Part shown: one piece after another, positions 1 to 8,780 of the stretch
Position numbering within the stretch: the stretch's first letter is position 1
How the letters are laid out: the number at the start of each line of letters is the position of its first letter
NCBI RefSeq assembly: GCF_000472965.1
Contig: NZ_AXAU01000009.1
Location: 124,001 to 188,000 of the forward strand
Direction: 5' to 3'
DNA from: Bradyrhizobium murdochi
Lineage (GTDB): Bacteria; Pseudomonadota; Alphaproteobacteria; Rhizobiales; Xanthobacteraceae
DNA length: 64,000 nt
Notes under the pieces: model-generated
The model's input: only the letters and a program-made list of their open reading frames with translations
The model's database searches: none
Told to the model about the DNA's origin: nothing
Program-made: the position numbers and the translations under genes

Positions 1-188
1 ACACAAACAGGATCGACCAATCGAAGTCCTTCGCACGATCGTGCGTCCAATGACAGTTCCGCAACATCGGTGCCCTCTCGATGTCGCGGAACTTATTCAG
101 CCTATTTTCTTGCTCGTGCAATCCGGCTGTAGATCGCGGAACTGCTGAGTGTTTGGCGAGTTGCCAATCGGCATTCGGAGGCCTTGCA

Positions 189-461
189 ATGAAACGAGTC
201 CTTGTCGCGTTGGCTTTTACCGTCTTGGCAACGCCGCTGGCGCTGGCCGGCAACACATCGTCGAACTCCAGCTCTAACTCGTCGAATGGCGTGCACACCC
301 GCGTCGATACAATCACTACCGACGACGGCCGCGGACGGACATTTTATCAGCGGCGCAGCGTCCGCATCGACGCTGATCGCGGACGACCGACATACAAGCG
401 CTACGGCGTTCGCGAAGGCTACGGCCCTGTGCGCCGCTGGCACCGTGACGATGATGATTGA
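189..461 (+). CDS. Small exported hypothetical protein
   Basis: A 90-residue protein with a clear signal peptide: MKRV, then a hydrophobic stretch ending ALALA-G around residue 21. The mature part begins with a Ser/Asn-rich run (about residues 22-33) and then becomes rich in Arg and Asp, ending in four Asp. It is probably periplasmic or secreted. The ATG at 189 is preferred over the in-frame start at 81 because only the shorter form places the signal peptide at the N terminus. No family is recognised. It stands alone, with the amidase gene on the same strand about 190 bases downstream. Confidence 0.6.
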   Translation: MKRVLVALAFTVLATPLALAGNTSSNSSSNSSNGVHTRVDTITTDDGRGRTFYQRRSVRIDADRGRPTYKRYGVREGYGPVRRWHRDDDD

Positions 462-654
462 GGCCATTCACGCGCGATCATGATATTTGACGAGCGCCAG
501 GTATAGGCTCCGCGGCTTCGTCTGCGGCGCCTTCTACCTATGAAGCGCGATATCTGATTGCCGGTTCAGCTCAGTTCGGCAAGGCACTTAATTGCTTGTT
601 GGCCACGCCGCTCTCCCGCAACTTCATGGCGCCGATGAAGAGGGAGACATTTCG

Positions 655-2049
655 TTGAACCCGTTGAATGCGCGCGCTGAACCGCTCCGCCAAACCGTCG
701 CGAGTTCCTCCGAGCTGCTGGACGCCATCGAGACGGCCTATCAGCGCATTGAGAGCGAGCCTCACCGCAATTGCTGGATCCATGTTCGTCCCCGCGAGCA
801 AGCACTCGAAGAGTGCCGCAGCTTGATGGCGCGCGCCCGAGCCGGCGAAGACCTGCCACTGCTTGGGATACCGTTTGGCGTCAAGGACAACATCGATGTC
901 CAGGGAATGCCGACCACGGCCGCATATCCGGCCTTCAGCCATATGCCGCCGCGTTCTGCGAAGAGCGTCGAGCGGCTGATTGCCGCCGGCGCCATTTGCC
1001 TGGGCAAGACCAATCTGGATCAATTCGCTACCGGCCTCTCCGGCGCGCGGTCGCCTTACGGCTCCTGCGCGTCGGTTGCCGACTCGCGCTATGTTTCAGG
1101 TGGCTCCAGTTCCGGCTCGGCCGTAGCGGTTGCAGCCGGCCATGTCGTGTTCGCGCTTGGCACCGACACCGGCGGCTCGGGTCGCATTCCCGCGGGCTTC
1201 AACGAGGTGGTCGGCATCAAGCCAACGATCGGACTGGTGTCGTCGCGAGGGCTGGTCCCGAACTGCCCGACGATCGACTGCGTTTCGATCTTCTGCAACA
1301 CCGTGCAGGACGGCGAAGCGATCCTGGCTGTCATCGGGGGGTTTGACGCCGAAGACCCCTACAGCCGTGCCGCGACGGTTTCGGCTGCCGCCGGCCCCGG
1401 CAAGGCGTTTCGCTTCGGCCGCATCGCGCCGGCCGATGTCGAATGCTTCGGAATGAGCGAATGCGCTGAACTCTATGAACACGCCTGTCAGCGTTTTTCC
1501 CGGCTTGGCGGCGAGGCGGTCGAGATCGACTTTGCGCCTTTCAGGCAAGCCGGCGAGATGATGTTCACCGGCCCATGGGTCGCCGAGCGCCGCTCGGTCA
1601 TCGCCGCGCTGACGGATATCGACAATGGCGGCTTGCTCGACGTGACAAGAGCGGTATTGCAATCGGCATCAAGCTATTCCGCGATGGACGCCTTTTCCGC
1701 CATTCATCGGCTCTATCGGCTGCGCCGCGCCGCGCAGAACATCTTCGCCGATCTCGATGCGCTCGTGGTTCCGACAGCGCCGCGCCCGTTCACGCTTGCC
1801 GACATGCACGGCGATCCGGTCACGCTCAACAATCGGCTCGGTTACTACTCGTATTTCGCCAACCTGCTCGATCTCTGCGCAGTGGCCATTCCGAATGCGA
1901 GGTTGCCGAACGGCATGCCGATGGGCGTCACCTTGCTGGCGCCCGCCTGGCGCGACAGGGCCTTGATCGGCCTCGCGCAGCGGCTCGAGCCCGACGGAGG
2001 CGGCGCTGCGTTCGAACTCAAGTCTCGCGCGCGAGATCGCGAAAGCTAG
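655..2049 (+). CDS. Amidase-signature hydrolase, allophanate hydrolase-like (AtzF type)
   Basis: Amidase-signature enzyme of 464 residues that would hydrolyse an amide or urea-derived substrate in the cytoplasm. Visible are the catalytic-lysine motif (GIPFGVKDNIDV), the Gly/Ser-rich signature (VSGGSSSGSAVAVA) and the following GTDTGGSGRIPA block with the nucleophilic serine. It resembles the amidase domain of allophanate hydrolases and lacks the C-terminal extra domain of long AtzF proteins. The TTG at 655 is chosen because AGGGAG lies 8 bases upstream; another TTG at 592 is possible. Its stop overlaps by four bases the convergent Crp-like gene, and the neighbouring ABC importer suggests a role in using an imported nitrogen compound. 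The substrate is an inference. Confidence 0.8.
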   Translation: MNPLNARAEPLRQTVASSSELLDAIETAYQRIESEPHRNCWIHVRPREQALEECRSLMARARAGEDLPLLGIPFGVKDNIDVQGMPTTAAYPAFSHMPPRSAKSVERLIAAGAICLGKTNLDQFATGLSGARSPYGSCASVADSRYVSGGSSSGSAVAVAAGHVVFALGTDTGGSGRIPAGFNEVVGIKPTIGLVSSRGLVPNCPTIDCVSIFCNTVQDGEAILAVIGGFDAEDPYSRAATVSAAAGPGKAFRFGRIAPADVECFGMSECAELYEHACQRFSRLGGEAVEIDFAPFRQAGEMMFTGPWVAERRSVIAALTDIDNGGLLDVTRAVLQSASSYSAMDAFSAIHRLYRLRRAAQNIFADLDALVVPTAPRPFTLADMHGDPVTLNNRLGYYSYFANLLDLCAVAIPNARLPNGMPMGVTLLAPAWRDRALIGLAQRLEPDGGGAAFELKSRARDRES

Positions 2050-2810
2050 TCCATATCCTGAACGAGCGCGGCGAGATTCAAAATCGAAATCATCTCCCGA
2101 TCGTACCGGATGATGCCGTCCTCCTGAAGCCGGGCAAGCTGCACAGTTACCCATTGCCGCGTCGACCCGATCAGATTTGCAAAGTCGCCATGGGTGAATG
2201 GGGTGCCAATGACAATCTGGCTACCTCGCTTGACGCCGTAGATGTGCGACAGAAAGATCAGCAAACGGTGCAGCCGCTCGGTCACGGAGCGGGTGCCCAG
2301 CATCTGCGCCATGGCGGAATAGCATCGTGCCTTGAAAGCGAGAGCATCGAGCAGGGCAACGGCGATGGAAGGGGATTCCAGCGCAAGCCTTCGCAATGCA
2401 ACGCCGGGCAGGAACGTCAACTCGCTCCGCTCAACCGCGACCGACGTCCACATATGCGGCCCCGTCCCAAACAGATCGGGACCGCCGACGAAATTGCCGG
2501 CAAACCAGTAGGCGAGCGTAACTTCTCGTCCCGACGGTGCAGCGTAGTAGCTGCGGATGCGCCCCGAACCGATCAGGTAGATGCCAATCTGTTCGTCGCC
2601 CTGACTCCAGACCAGTTGACCGGCCTCCAGCACCTTTTCCCGGCCAATCGCACGCAGCCGGTTGTAGTCAGCCTTGCTGAGACCGTCCAGCAGGCCGGGA
2701 AGGGGCCTGACAAGACTATCCGACTCCACCAACATCACGCCGGCCGCCATTGCGGTATTTGCCCTGTGCATCGCCCGTTCCGCCTCCGCGAGACGGATCA
2801 GGTCATTCAA
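2046..2810 (-). CDS. Crp/Fnr-family transcriptional regulator
   Basis: A 254-residue regulator. An N-terminal cyclic-nucleotide-binding beta-barrel (about residues 40-150; IYLIGSGRIRSYY and FGTGPHMWTSV) is followed by a dimerisation helix and a C-terminal winged helix with recognition region THGDFANLIGSTRQWVTVQL (about 205-224). No Fnr-type N-terminal cysteine cluster is visible, so oxygen sensing by an Fe-S cluster is unlikely. It lies 49 bases downstream of the ABC ATPase gene on the same strand, so it is probably the last gene of that operon and may control the importer and the convergent amidase. The start is uncertain; internal ATGs at 2771 and 2750 are alternatives. Confidence 0.8.
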   Translation of the reverse strand: MNDLIRLAEAERAMHRANTAMAAGVMLVESDSLVRPLPGLLDGLSKADYNRLRAIGREKVLEAGQLVWSQGDEQIGIYLIGSGRIRSYYAAPSGREVTLAYWFAGNFVGGPDLFGTGPHMWTSVAVERSELTFLPGVALRRLALESPSIAVALLDALAFKARCYSAMAQMLGTRSVTERLHRLLIFLSHIYGVKRGSQIVIGTPFTHGDFANLIGSTRQWVTVQLARLQEDGIIRYDREMISILNLAALVQDMD

Positions 2811-2859
2811 AGATCATGCCAAGCCGGCGCGGCTAGGCGTCCTGCGAGGATGAGCGGAT

Positions 2860-3723
2860 TCACGCCTCGTCCGATTGGCGGAATGCGCGCAATCCCTCAG
2901 CACGGATGACATCGAGACAGTCCTTCTTGAGCGCGAGGTAGGCCGGCTCAAGGAGGATCGCGTTCGATCGGGGCCGCGGAAGCTCGACGTTGAGCTGGCG
3001 CAGGATGCGCCCCGGCCCGGCGCTCATGATCAGGACGCGGTCGGCCAGCACGATCGCCTCGTCAATATCGTGGGTGACGAAGACGATTGTCGCCTTGATC
3101 CTGTTGCGCAGCTCCAGCAGGTTGTCCTGCATCACCGCCCTGGTCTGGGCGTCGAGGGCGCCGAAGGGCTCGTCCATCAGCAGCACCCGGGGCTGGTTTG
3201 CAAGCGCTCGCGCGATGGCGACACGCTGCTGCATGCCGCCGGAAAGCGTGTTCGGAAACGCGTCGGCAAAACGCTTGAGCCCAACTATGGCGATCAGGTC
3301 GTCTGCGATCGCATTGGCCTGTTGCGCGGACTTTCCAAGCATTCGCGGACCATGGGCGATGTTTCGCCGCACAGACTTCCACGGAAACAGATGCGGCTGC
3401 TGAAACACCATGCCGACATCGGGGCGCGGACGATGCACCGGCAGACCTTCCACCAGGATCTCGCCCTCAAACGGCTCCTCGAGTCCGGCGATCGTATTCA
3501 GCACGGTCGATTTGCCGCACCCGGACGGCCCGACGATGCAGACGAATTCACCGTGCGGCACATCGAACGAAACCCGGTCCACCGCGATCAACTGGCCGTG
3601 ATGGGTATCAAAGACAATGCTGAGATTTGAAACCTGAATAGCCGGCTGGCACCGCTCGGTCGCCGTCGCCGTCTGCGGAATAGCAAGCGAGAGCTTGGCA
3701 TTGGATCGATGGCCCGGCTGCAT
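2860..3723 (-). CDS. ABC transporter ATP-binding protein, nitrate/sulfonate/taurine class
   Basis: ATPase subunit of 287 residues that would power an inner-membrane importer. It shows Walker A (GPSGCGKST), a Q-loop (MVFQQPHLFPWKSV), the ABC signature (LSGGMQQRVAIARAL), Walker B (VLLMDEPFGALD) and the switch histidine (VTHDIDEA). FPWKSV and GPGRIL are typical of the SsuB/TauB/NrtD group. The ATG at 3723 shares its A with the TGA of the upstream permease (TGATG), so translation is probably coupled. An upstream in-frame extension to 4413 lies wholly inside the permease gene and is rejected. Confidence 0.9.
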   Translation of the reverse strand: MQPGHRSNAKLSLAIPQTATATERCQPAIQVSNLSIVFDTHHGQLIAVDRVSFDVPHGEFVCIVGPSGCGKSTVLNTIAGLEEPFEGEILVEGLPVHRPRPDVGMVFQQPHLFPWKSVRRNIAHGPRMLGKSAQQANAIADDLIAIVGLKRFADAFPNTLSGGMQQRVAIARALANQPRVLLMDEPFGALDAQTRAVMQDNLLELRNRIKATIVFVTHDIDEAIVLADRVLIMSAGPGRILRQLNVELPRPRSNAILLEPAYLALKKDCLDVIRAEGLRAFRQSDEA

Positions 3724-4541
3724 CAACGCCACCATACGGTGCGTTCGGCGAAAGCGGCAAACATCCGGTCGGCCGCGAACGATATCAGTCCAAGCGCTGC
3801 GAGACCGCCCATCACCTGGCCGGTCTGCAGATTCTGCTGCGCGATCTCGATCCTGTAGACGATCCCGGCGAAAGTGCCGGCAAGTTCGGCCGCCACCAGC
3901 GTATAGAAGGAGATGCTGACCGCGGTGCGCAATCCGACCACGATATAGGGCAGTGCTCCCAACATAATGATCTCCTGCAGCATCTGGCGCCGCGGCGTGC
4001 CCAGCATCAATGCGGCCCGAATCAGCCCGCGATCCACTTTCTGCACGCCGATATGGGTGGAGAGCCATACGGTGAAGAACACGCCCCACACAACGAGAAA
4101 CAGCTTTCCCGTCTCCGACAGGCCGAACCAGAGGATCACGATCGGCACGAATGCGATCGGCGGGATCGGGCGCAAGATGTGGAACAACGGCGAGAGCAGG
4201 CTCGATACGACAGGAAATTGACCGGTCATGATCCCCAGGAAGATTCCGAGCGCCGCCCCCACCGTGAAGCCAGTCGTTACCCGATAAAGGCTGGCCGTGA
4301 GGTCCAGGAAGAACTGACCGCTGCGCATCCACTCGAAAATGGCAACCGCGACCACGGACGGCGGCGGAAACAGCACGATGTTGACGATGCCGGACCGCGC
4401 GACCAACTCCCAAAGCAGGACGAATGCAGGAACGGAGAGCGCGCCGATCAGAATATTGAGCCGCTGCAAGCGGCCGGCGTCCCTGCGCGCGCGAACACGC
4501 CCGTCGCCTTGGTCGGCCGTCAAAGCTTCGTCAAGCGCCAT
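3723..4541 (-). CDS. ABC transporter permease, SsuC/TauC-type
   Basis: Integral membrane permease of 272 residues with about six hydrophobic segments, starting near residue 27 (LNILIGALSVPAFVLLWELV). The binding-protein-dependent transport motif is present as LMLGTPRRQMLQEIIMLGALP, the cytoplasmic loop that contacts the ATPase. It is the middle gene of a minus-strand operon: the binding protein ends 11 bases upstream and the ATPase start overlaps its stop by one base. Sequence alone does not settle the substrate. Confidence 0.88.
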   Translation of the reverse strand: MALDEALTADQGDGRVRARRDAGRLQRLNILIGALSVPAFVLLWELVARSGIVNIVLFPPPSVVAVAIFEWMRSGQFFLDLTASLYRVTTGFTVGAALGIFLGIMTGQFPVVSSLLSPLFHILRPIPPIAFVPIVILWFGLSETGKLFLVVWGVFFTVWLSTHIGVQKVDRGLIRAALMLGTPRRQMLQEIIMLGALPYIVVGLRTAVSISFYTLVAAELAGTFAGIVYRIEIAQQNLQTGQVMGGLAALGLISFAADRMFAAFAERTVWWR

Positions 4542-4552
4542 GGATACAGATC

Positions 4553-5554
4553 CTATTTCGACGAAATCGTCACGCGCGCGGGGTCGAGGCTCTTCAACGG
4601 CTCGGAGATGATCACCTTGCTGAAGTCCGGCATCGTGGCGCCCGGTGGATGATTGCCGCTGGCGAGGCGCCAGGCGGCGTGGGTTTTCAGAATTTCAACC
4701 AGCCGGTCGTCGATTCGGACGCGGTACACGTAATCGGGCCAGATCGCCTGGAGGTCGTCGCGCTTCATGCCCACCGCATCCGCCACCGCCGTAATCGCCT
4801 CGTCCGGATGCGCCTTGACCCAGGTCTCGGCCTCGATCAGCGCCGCGATGAACTTTTTGACCAGGGCCGGATTGGCGTCGAGATAGGCGCGCATGACCAC
4901 AATGTTGAAAGTCTCGGAGTAGGTACCTTTTGTGTCGAGTTCGGCGGCAGCTTCTCCGAGCGCCTTCTTGGCGTTGGCGATATGCGGCTCCCAAGTGTCG
5001 AACGCATCGATGCTGCCGGCCGCCAGCGCCGGCAGCATTTCCTGCGGCCGCAAGTTCACCAGCGTAACGTCGCTGGCTGTCAGCCCCGCAGATTTCAGGA
5101 GCGTTGCGGTATAAACCTCGCTGCCGGTGCCGGCGGTGAACGCGATCTTCTTGCCGCGAAGATCGGCCTTGCTCTTGATGCCGGCCTTCGCCGCAACGAT
5201 CGTCTTGAGATCGGAGTATTCCATGCCGGCGACAAAGGCGATCGGCTGGTTAGCCATGGCGGAGGCTGTGACCGGCGCCTCTGCCGTGGTCGCAATGTCT
5301 GCGCCGCCGCCAATCACGGTGTCCAGGCACTGCTTGCCGGAGGTGAAATTGGAAACCATAATATCCAGCCCGTGCTTCTCGAAAATTCCCCTGGATTTGG
5401 CGACAATCGCAAGCGCAGAGATCGGTGCTAGGTTTTGCGCAAGGCGCGCCTTGAGCAACTCTGCGGCAAAAGCGCTGTTCGAGCCGACAGCCAGGCACGA
5501 AATTGCGGCGTAGCCGGCAAGCGCGGTGATACGGCTGATTGCGTTCTGGTGCAT
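4553..5554 (-). CDS. ABC transporter periplasmic substrate-binding protein (SsuA/TauA/NMT1-like)
   Basis: Exported binding protein of 333 residues and first gene of the importer operon. It has a signal peptide (MHQNAISRITALAGYAAISC then VGSNSAFA-AE) and the fold typical of SsuA/TauA/NMT1 proteins, with LAPISALAIVAKSRGIFEKH near the start of the mature chain and FTAGTGSEVYTATLLK in the ligand cleft. The start at 5554 is supported by AGGGGG 5 to 10 bases upstream and by the signal peptide beginning there; an extension to 5716 would bury the signal peptide. The ligand is unknown. The amidase next door makes a small nitrogen-containing compound plausible. Confidence 0.87.
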   Translation of the reverse strand: MHQNAISRITALAGYAAISCLAVGSNSAFAAELLKARLAQNLAPISALAIVAKSRGIFEKHGLDIMVSNFTSGKQCLDTVIGGGADIATTAEAPVTASAMANQPIAFVAGMEYSDLKTIVAAKAGIKSKADLRGKKIAFTAGTGSEVYTATLLKSAGLTASDVTLVNLRPQEMLPALAAGSIDAFDTWEPHIANAKKALGEAAAELDTKGTYSETFNIVVMRAYLDANPALVKKFIAALIEAETWVKAHPDEAITAVADAVGMKRDDLQAIWPDYVYRVRIDDRLVEILKTHAAWRLASGNHPPGATMPDFSKVIISEPLKSLDPARVTISSK

Positions 5555-5935
5555 GAAAGTCCCCCTGCGCCGCCTTTGGGCGGCAAAAGCTCTAATCGTG
5601 AAACCGCCCTGATCGGTTTCCCCGCAAATCCCCGCGTCCGCCCTGGCTAGATGTTTTTCTGAAAGCTTGTTGCGTCTTCCATCATGCTCGCCCGCGGCCA
5701 CGCTTGGGGGAAGCAATTAATCGACATGGTACGGGAGGCGATCGCGCCTCGGCGCGACCTGATCGAAAATACAAACGGTGGCGCCCCCGGCATCGGATCG
5801 GAACCGTTGGTGGGCAGCGTCCGACATGCCGGTCGGGGCCTGCCCGATCCGCATTTCACGGAGCGCCTTTGCGTGACGAACAAAGCGAGGGATGATTTGT
5901 TAGACCTGTCAAACCGGCATCAGGAGGCGCTTTCG

Positions 5936-6643
5936 ATGCATTACGAGCTTTATTACTGGCCGACCATTCAGGGCCGCGGCGAGTATGTGCGTCTCGCGCT
6001 GGAAGAGGCGGGCGCCCGCTATACCGACGTGGCGCGCCACGGCAACGGCATGGCGGCGATGACGCGCATGATGGAAGTCGGGAAGGGAACGCCGCCCTTC
6101 GCGCCGCCGTTTCTGAAAGCCGGGAAGCTCGTGATCGGGCAGACGGCCAACATCCTGCTCTATCTCGGATCACGGCATGGACTGGCGCCGAAGACGGAAG
6201 CCGGCAGATTATGGGTGCACCAACTACAGCTCACGATCGCGGATCTGGTGCTGGAAGTTCACGACACCCACCATCCGCTCGGTCCCTCGCTGTACTACGA
6301 GGAGCAGAAGGCCCCGGCGAAGAAACGCACCGATGAATTTTGGAACGCGCGCGTGCCGAAATATCTCGGCTATTTCGAAGATCTGCTGCAGGCCAATGGT
6401 GGGACATATGTCACCGGCCGCCGCCTGACCTATGTAGACCTGTCGCTGTTTCAGATCGTCGAAGGCCTGCGCTATGCATTTCCGAAACGGATGAAGGCCT
6501 TCGAGAGCGAAATTCCTGGTCTTGTCGAGCTGCGCGACCGCGTCGCGGTCCGGCCTAACATCAAGGCCTATCTGGCGAGCGATCGAAGGATTGCGTTCAA
6601 TGAGGACGGCATTTTCCGGAGATACAAGGTGCTGGATAATTGA
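5936..6643 (+). CDS. Glutathione S-transferase family protein
   Basis: Cytosolic GST-like protein of 235 residues. The N-terminal thioredoxin fold begins MHYELYYWPTIQGRGEYVRL, where Tyr7 or Gln12/Gly13 would lie near the glutathione site, and it is followed by a helical C-terminal domain with the conserved late motif TYVDLSLFQIVEGL. The arrangement resembles sigma-type GSTs. The ATG at 5936 follows AGGAGG at 5922, an excellent ribosome site; a longer in-frame reading from 5684 has no such site. The gene stands alone, with the GFA-family gene convergent to it. Confidence 0.85.
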   Translation: MHYELYYWPTIQGRGEYVRLALEEAGARYTDVARHGNGMAAMTRMMEVGKGTPPFAPPFLKAGKLVIGQTANILLYLGSRHGLAPKTEAGRLWVHQLQLTIADLVLEVHDTHHPLGPSLYYEEQKAPAKKRTDEFWNARVPKYLGYFEDLLQANGGTYVTGRRLTYVDLSLFQIVEGLRYAFPKRMKAFESEIPGLVELRDRVAVRPNIKAYLASDRRIAFNEDGIFRRYKVLDN

Positions 6644-6650
6644 TGCTGCC

Positions 6651-6731
6651 ATTCCGGGATGGTGCGCTAGCACCATACCTCAGGTGCGCAATTGCGTACC
6701 GAAGTTCGATGCAACGCATCGCCCGGGATGA
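6651..6731. repeat. Palindromic intergenic repeat, copy 1
   Basis: An 81-base segment that starts ATTCCGGGATGGTGCGCTAG and ends in GCAACGCATCGCCCGGGATGA. It contains nested inverted repeats (GGTGCGCTAGCACC; GATGCAACGCATC). A second copy lies at 20115-20192 with the same block order. This class of element is scattered between genes in Bradyrhizobium and related genera. Here it sits between the 3' ends of two convergent genes, where it could act as a bidirectional terminator or mRNA stabiliser. Confidence 0.7.
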
Positions 6732-6742
6732 CCGCGCCGCCG

Positions 6743-7102
6743 TCACATATTCCTTCCATCCACCGGCGTCATCTTCAACTTCGACAGCTCGATGCCGTCG
6801 AAGCAGCTCACATTGACCGCCACCACGTCGGTGCCGTCGGGCTTCTTGCCGCGTGCGAAGACGTCGACGCCGCAATCGACGCAGAGCTGGTGGTGGATCG
6901 CGTGCTTGTTGAAGAGATACTCTTTCAGATTTTCCTCGCCGGCGCGGAGATGAAAACTCTTCGGGTCGAGGAAGGTGAAATGCAGCCCCTTCTTGGTGCA
7001 GATCGAGCAGTTGCAGGCGGTCACCATCGCCAGATCGGTGGTGCATTCGAAGCGTACCTGCCCGCAATGGCAGCCGCCGGTATAGGTCTTGCTGTCGGGC
7101 AT
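6743..7102 (-). CDS. GFA-family (glutathione-dependent formaldehyde-activating/CENP-V-like) zinc protein
   Basis: Protein of 119 residues with the GFA/CENP-V zinc pattern: GGCHCGQVRFE (about 9-19), a CNCSIC motif near residue 30, and CVDCGVDVFARG near residue 75. These cysteines bind one or two zinc ions in this family. True formaldehyde-activating activity is documented only for a few members, so the substrate is unknown. The ATG at 7102 (MPDSKTY) lies 16 bases after the stop of the upstream methyltransferase gene on the same strand, so the two probably share a transcript. Confidence 0.85.
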   Translation of the reverse strand: MPDSKTYTGGCHCGQVRFECTTDLAMVTACNCSICTKKGLHFTFLDPKSFHLRAGEENLKEYLFNKHAIHHQLCVDCGVDVFARGKKPDGTDVVAVNVSCFDGIELSKLKMTPVDGRNM

Positions 7103-7118
7103 CTTTCCGTCATCCTTC

Positions 7119-7793
7119 TCACCAAATTCCAGGCACCAGACGATAGCGCACGCGGGCAGCGTAGTCAGCATAGCCTGGAAGCCCTTCGACCAATGCGCGC
7201 TCCTCGATGCGGGCGCGAATGGCGAACAGCACGGCGAATACCGGCACGAACGCCACACCCCACCACGATCCGAGGAGCAGCGGTATCCCGATGAAGTACA
7301 GCATGACGGCGCTGTACATGGGATGGCGGATGAAGGCGTAGGGTCCGCTCGAGATCACGCGTTGGTGGCGCGCGGCCTGCACCTTCACGACCGGAGCGGC
7401 GAACGAATTTTCGCGGAACACCCACATGACGAACGCGATCGAGAGTAAGAACATCGCGAGGCCGAGCGCCTGCAGCAGCAGCGGAACATCGGAGGCATCG
7501 GCCCGCCGGTCGAGGCCGATCGCGACGAGCCACATCAGCAGCGCCGCGACAAACACCAGCATGAATATCTTGTCGGCGGTGGGCTGGTCGGTCTGAAATT
7601 TCGGCCGCATGCGCTCGGCGAGCAGCGCCGGATCGGTCTTCGCAAGCCACAATCCGCAGGCGGGGCCGAGGATCGCACTGACGATCAACATCACCCACGC
7701 CCCCGGCCAGTCCAGCGAACCGGCCGCGGCGAACAATAGCGCGCCCATGCCGACGACGACGATGGTGTTCTGCAACAGAAGTTTTGCGATCAT
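7119..7793 (-). CDS. Isoprenylcysteine carboxyl methyltransferase (ICMT/PEMT-like) membrane protein
   Basis: Integral membrane protein of 224 residues with about five hydrophobic segments. The C-terminal half carries the ICMT/phospholipid-methyltransferase signature: SSGPYAFIRHPMYSAVMLYF (RHPMY binds S-adenosylmethionine) followed by EERALVEGLPGYADYAARV, where EE...Y are conserved. Bacterial members methylate unknown lipid or small-molecule acceptors. ATG 7793 is the first plausible start; longer readings lack membrane character. It is likely co-transcribed with the GFA gene downstream. Confidence 0.83.
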   Translation of the reverse strand: MIAKLLLQNTIVVVGMGALLFAAAGSLDWPGAWVMLIVSAILGPACGLWLAKTDPALLAERMRPKFQTDQPTADKIFMLVFVAALLMWLVAIGLDRRADASDVPLLLQALGLAMFLLSIAFVMWVFRENSFAAPVVKVQAARHQRVISSGPYAFIRHPMYSAVMLYFIGIPLLLGSWWGVAFVPVFAVLFAIRARIEERALVEGLPGYADYAARVRYRLVPGIW

Positions 7794-7884
7794 GCGCGGG
7801 CTCCATTGGCCCCACGCGCAACAGGATAGCGCATTTTTTCGGCAAACTTGCGGCGCTGGGTTGCCGCGGGCAGGCCGCCTGCCG

Positions 7885-8079
7885 TCAAGCCAGTTGGTCG
7901 ATCCGCGTTCCCTGACCCGGCGGTAGGGGAGCGACCAGCGTCGGCTGCGGCGTGCGGGTGCCGTCGGCGGCAGCGCCGTTCTGCACGTCGGGGGTCTTGT
8001 CGGGAGCCTTGAACACGGGGACTTCGGGCGCTTTGACCACCACCGTTGCAGGGACAGCAGAGACATTCATCGGAAGCAT
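7885..8079 (-). CDS. Small hypothetical protein, Pro/Val-rich
   Basis: A 64-residue protein with no recognised domain, rich in Pro, Val, Ala and Lys (for example VVVKAPEVPVFKAPDKTP) and probably disordered. AGGAGG on the minus strand lies about 10 bases before the ATG at 8079, which is the main reason to call it. A second ATG (MNVSAV) lies at 8070. It is transcribed toward the methyltransferase gene about 90 bases downstream. Confidence 0.5.
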   Translation of the reverse strand: MLPMNVSAVPATVVVKAPEVPVFKAPDKTPDVQNGAAADGTRTPQPTLVAPLPPGQGTRIDQLA

Positions 8080-8230
8080 CCTTTTGGCTGCCTCCTACAC
8101 TGGCCGGGTTGAAGCGAACGGTTGGTGAATCCGGCCCGGCAATCCCGCGCCAACGCCGTCAATTCCGTTCAATGGTGAACAGACGGCTCGTGAAATCGTT
8201 AGAATGCGACGGATCGGGAGCGGCTTCGGC

Positions 8231-8701
8231 CTATTCGTCCTTGCCGCGGGTCACCACGATCGAGGCTTCGGTCTTGGTACGCGTGCATTCCATATTGAGC
8301 CGGCGGAAGCGCATGGAAACCTTGTCGCCGCGCAGGATGCCCATGCGCTTGATGCAGCGCGAGGAGCCGGTCGCAACGTCGGGCTTCGGAATCGTGAAAA
8401 TGATGGCGCCGGCCGAGGCGACCAGTTCGAAGAATTGCGGCTTCGGCTTGCGGTCCGTCTTGGCATAGAGCTCGTTGGAGTAATTGCGGCCGCGGCAGCC
8501 GAGCGACAGCTCCTTCGCCGCCGGATGCGTCAGATAGATCATGTTGCCGGTATTGACGCTGATCTTGAGGCCGTCGATCTGGTTCTTCAATTCCTTGGCG
8601 ATATCGTCGCAGCGGTCGGCCTGCGCCGGCGATGCAGCGGCCGTGGCGACCAGCGCCGCGGCAAGCAGGATCGGTCGTCGAAGGTGTGGTCCCAAAGCCA
8701 T
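8231..8701 (-). CDS. Exported hypothetical protein
   Basis: A 156-residue protein with a signal peptide (MALGPHLRRPILLAAALVAT, cleavage near SPAQA-DR). The mature part is basic with four cysteines (Cys in RCDDIA, LGCRGR, SRCIKR, MECTRT), suggesting two disulfides in the periplasm. No family is assigned. ATG 8701 is chosen because it begins the signal peptide directly; ATG 8716 (MGAFIM) is an equal alternative. The C terminus is charged. Confidence 0.6.
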   Translation of the reverse strand: MALGPHLRRPILLAAALVATAAASPAQADRCDDIAKELKNQIDGLKISVNTGNMIYLTHPAAKELSLGCRGRNYSNELYAKTDRKPKPQFFELVASAGAIIFTIPKPDVATGSSRCIKRMGILRGDKVSMRFRRLNMECTRTKTEASIVVTRGKDE

Positions 8702-8780
8702 TATGAATGCCCCCATGCACCATTGAAGCCCGGATTTCCTGCAAGGAGCGCGCGCGGAAGTCAATCCGTTCTTGCGAGTG

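Noticed and set aside
3724..4413. N-terminal extension of the ABC ATPase
   Set aside because: It overlaps the permease gene completely and adds no known domain; the ATG at 3723 coupled to the permease stop is better.
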